DNA from: Lichtheimia corymbifera B2541 | Lineage: Eukaryota; Mucoromycota; Mucoromycetes; Mucorales; Lichtheimiaceae | Assembly (NCBI GenBank): GCA_000697475.1 | Contig: JNEU01001101.1 | Coordinates: 62,001-126,000, forward strand | Reading direction: 5' to 3' | Length of the DNA stretch: 64,000 nucleotides | In this document: piece by piece, positions 61,620-64,000 of the stretch | How positions within the stretch are numbered: position 1 is the first letter of the stretch | Layout: each line of letters begins with the position of its first letter | Program-made: the position numbers and the translations under genes | Notes under the pieces: generated by a model | Database searches by the model: none | Told to the model about the DNA's origin: nothing | The model's input: the letters and a program-made list of their open reading frames with translations, nothing else

Positions 61620-62939
61620 TTATTGATTCTCTTCACGCAAAAGGGGAGTGCGCTCGTCTTGGATACGTGTGCCATGCAAATCGTCGATGCCCAAACGCTT
61701 GTTGCGGAAATGCCAAACAATGCACATGACCAAGAGTGTACCTTGCAGACAACCTGTTACTAGATACGTGATCCATGCTGTCCAATTGGTACCAGGCCGA
61801 ACAGCAAGCGAGTATACAAAAAGGGCCGAGCCTACATGAGGTATGTCATCATCGTATCAGACATCGCAACCGAATCTCGAACAGCCGTCATGGGTGCCAC
61901 TTGATGGGATCCATAATCCTGTTTCCCTTTGCCTCCGAAACTTACCAGGTGTCTGCAACAACATCATGGGGATACTCAATGCACCAACAGACTATATTTT
62001 CAAAAAGGGGATGTATTAACAAGACCAATCCAAGTCTTTCCTTGCGTGTCACTTACTTTACGTTTCCAAGTCTTCCAGATTTGAGGCAAGTATTGGAAAG
62101 AAGCCAAGATCATGCTGAGAATACCAAGAATGCCGGCCCAATAATTAGTCTCCCAATGTTGAGAAGGACTTCCAACAGCAGCAAGTAGTATGACGGTGAT
62201 AAGAAACGAGATGGCAAAGTGGCCCGTACAAATGGCGGCAATGACAAGGGCGGTCTTCCACTCTGCAGTCATGGTGTGCACCTTTGTTGGTAGGTCTGTC
62301 GTTGCTATGGCAGCATATTTCTCGGGAAAATAGATCAAGAACAAGATAAACCTATCTGCCAATTCTGAGATACAAAGCTCTGTGGTGGTACCATGCATGA
62401 AGTTCCCGATCCATCACAACAACCCAGTTCAACTTACACGAGCGAGAACATGGTCCATTGAAGCATAATCTGAAACACGCCCATCAAGCTGGCAAGACAT
62501 GCACCCGTCGACTAGACAACTACATGTCAGTATCCATGAAACCTTTTCACCCATCGTCCTGATGATACCAACCAATGATCCACAGCAAACAATTGCATCC
62601 CATTGCAACAGAATAATATTGAGAAAGCTGGATGTCGAGGATACCACGCCGAGCAACAAGAACCACGAGCTGAAACCTTCACTTGTCTTGTTGACAATGA
62701 TCCGATAATGCTATATAGACAACGACAATGTCAGTTGCTTGGAAGATAGTCATTCGCACTCTCTGATTGCTTACTTGGGGCATATACGACACCACGAGGC
62801 CGATGCATAAAAATACACTGATTAGCGTTGCCAATGTGTCACTCTTGACTTGACATTGTTGGCCATTGTCGTCTTGAATGGTCCAAGGAGAAGGGGAGGG
62901 TGCCGTCAATATCGTGCTTGTAACACCAGCAAGGGTCAT
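61620..62939 (-). CDS. PQ-loop repeat membrane protein
   Basis: Six exons read leftwards (62939-62775, 62710-62573, 62511-62438, 62351-62057, 61991-61946, 61831-61620) give 309 residues. Two PQ-loop repeats are visible: one at the exon 1-2 junction (IGLVVSYMPQHYRIIVNKTSEGFSSW, ~45-70) and one at the exon 4-5 junction (LASFQYLPQIWKTWKRKSVGALSI, ~205-230). About seven membrane helices fit the pattern. The C-tail carries an ERTPLLREENQ stretch, whose ExxxPLL is an acidic-dileucine sorting signal for vacuole or lysosome delivery. Relatives export amino acids or sugars or move lipids, so the substrate is unknown. The junction at 62438/62351 was chosen because it keeps an uninterrupted helix. Confidence 0.82.
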
Positions 62940-63657
62940 GGATAAAGGAGAATAGGAGGGAAGAAAGAAGAGTGAACGAGAGAAAGAAGCCAAAACGGTG
63001 AAAGTAGTAGCAACATCTTACTTCCAAAAACGGTGCCACAATTGGTAAACCGCTTTTCTCCACCTCCTCCTTCCTGCCTAATTCCCACCCGCCCACCACC
63101 ACCATCATCTACTACTACTGTGCAATGATATTCTAGAAAGGCTATTCATGGATGCTTTTACAACGTCGCAAATCAGATAAAGGGGGCTAGATGAGTAATC
63201 ATCCTTACAATTCATGCATGGATGGCAAACTTTGTTTGGGCATTAAATGACTGCTGCTCGTAATGTACATGGCAGCGTGTGAGAGTGAGTGATAGTTTGA
63301 ATGGTGATCCAATAAGGTATTGATATGGGCGGGTTACCATAATGCATCACGTTGGTCAACACAATCACCATATGAGAAATTTTAAAGCGGATCTCATGCA
63401 AATACGAGATAACGGAACTCGTAGATCACATATGCAGAATCTGACCAGAACGGGATGCTTTCGGGTGCAGCGAGGGGTAGACAATATATATTTGAACATC
63501 GTTTTTTTTTTCTCTATCCGCTTTTTCTTGTTCTCTCTTTCTTGTCACTTGCACTATACACACACCCATTCTCACACGCAATCTCATTTTACGCATATAC
63601 ATATACATCCACGATCCATAAACCGTACATCACCATCATCACTTTTACACTTCCTGC
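62940..63657. other. Divergent promoter region between two PQ-loop genes
   Basis: About 720 bp between divergent PQ-loop genes. The part near 63480-63600 is pyrimidine- and CA-rich, typical of a leader. No gene is seen. Confidence 0.4.
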
Positions 63658-64000
63658 ATGATGTTTATCATCGACAACTCCTCCGCGCCATCCTGTCCAT
63701 CCACCGTAGACGGCGACCATTACATTCGTTGGATCCATGTAATACATGACCACTGCTAGAATATGTAGAATTATCCATTGATGCTGATAATGTTTGGGAA
63801 GACACTCTTTGGGGATTGCGTGTACGGATGGCAAGACTCGTGCAGCGTGTTGCTTGGTTACTTATCGATCCTTTGTTGGCTCAATGCTCAATTGCCGTGA
63901 GTCCACAGTTGCCTTTTTTTCTTTTCATTACGCTAAACAATGATATCACCGTTGTCATACATAGGCAAATCATCAAAAACTACCAGCTACAAGATGCATC
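63658..64000 (+). CDS. Second PQ-loop protein, N-terminal part (cut by window end)
   Basis: Exons 63658-63705, 63769-63896 and 63965-64000 (incomplete) join in frame with introns of 63 and 68 nt. After ~16 residues the sequence reads a helix (GYLSILCWLNAQLP) that leads straight into PQIIKNYQLQDAS, a clear first PQ-loop motif with the proline-glutamine pair split by the second intron. This is the pattern of Ypq/cystinosin-type vacuolar transporters. The start may be either of two adjacent ATGs (63658, 63661). A longer first exon ending at 63738 would leave an intron of only 30 nt, so I prefer the GTAGAC donor at 63706. The rest lies outside the window. Confidence 0.65.

Noticed and set aside
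63739..63768. A 30-nt intron extending the first exon of the right-edge PQ-loop gene to 63738
   Set aside because: Too short for normal splicing. The GTAGAC donor at 63706 gives a 63-nt intron in the same phase.

Overview
This window looks like nuclear DNA of an early-diverging filamentous fungus, most likely a Mucoromycota (Mucorales-type) species. The reasons are that almost every gene is split by short introns (about 45-120 nt, GTRNGT...YAG), intergenic spaces are mostly 0.1-1 kb, and the proteins are typically fungal (Lrg1-type LIM-RhoGAP, Epl1, Pob3 without an HMG box, Jsn1/Puf2-type RRM-PUF protein, CAX antiporter, GH18 chitinase with a CBM19-like domain). An intact FANCD2 is consistent with a non-Dikarya lineage. 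The species assignment is inference. All gene models were spliced by eye; junctions were checked by reading-frame arithmetic and family conservation, not by transcripts.

Layout. 1-10.4 kb is repeat-rich and gene-poor: a nested foldback-repeat array (1-1440), a composite repeat (1440-2483), an orphan gene (2632-3183), a solo foldback element (about 3950-4405), a four-exon orphan (4756-5441), a degenerate ~135-bp tandem array (6150-7560) and a decayed or badly resolved gene (9176-10339). 10.8-47 kb is a dense housekeeping block: HMG-box protein, nucleoside deaminase, septin, Rab6 GTPase, vacuolar Ca2+/H+ antiporter (-), FANCD2, O-fucosyltransferase-like protein, Vps1 dynamin, LIM-RhoGAP (-), Pob3 (FACT), Epl1 (NuA4), chitinase (-). 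47-52.9 kb is again gene-poor: it carries one small secreted cysteine-containing protein with a duplicated terminal exon, and an inverted copy of the left-hand composite repeat. 52.9-64 kb holds a Jsn1/Puf2-like RNA-binding protein (-), a four-TM protein, mitochondrial EF-Ts (-), ribosomal protein eL30, and two divergent PQ-loop membrane proteins, the second cut by the window end.

How the genes relate. They are not one pathway. Themes are chromatin and transcription (Nhp10-like HMG protein, Pob3, Epl1), cell polarity, septation and wall (septin, Lrg1-like RhoGAP, chitinase), vesicle and vacuole traffic (Rab6, Vps1, CAX, PQ-loop proteins), DNA crosslink repair (FANCD2) and translation (eL30, EF-Ts, Puf protein). 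Gene pairs are often convergent with tight 3' spacing (Vps1/LIM-RhoGAP 171 bp, Epl1/chitinase 223 bp, four-TM/EF-Ts 109 bp). The most unusual signals are the inverted composite repeats that bracket ~48 kb, the nested palindromic repeat family, four probable GC-AG introns, a non-canonical donor inside the Rab6 gene, the secreted-protein locus, and a foldable intron in the eL30 gene.
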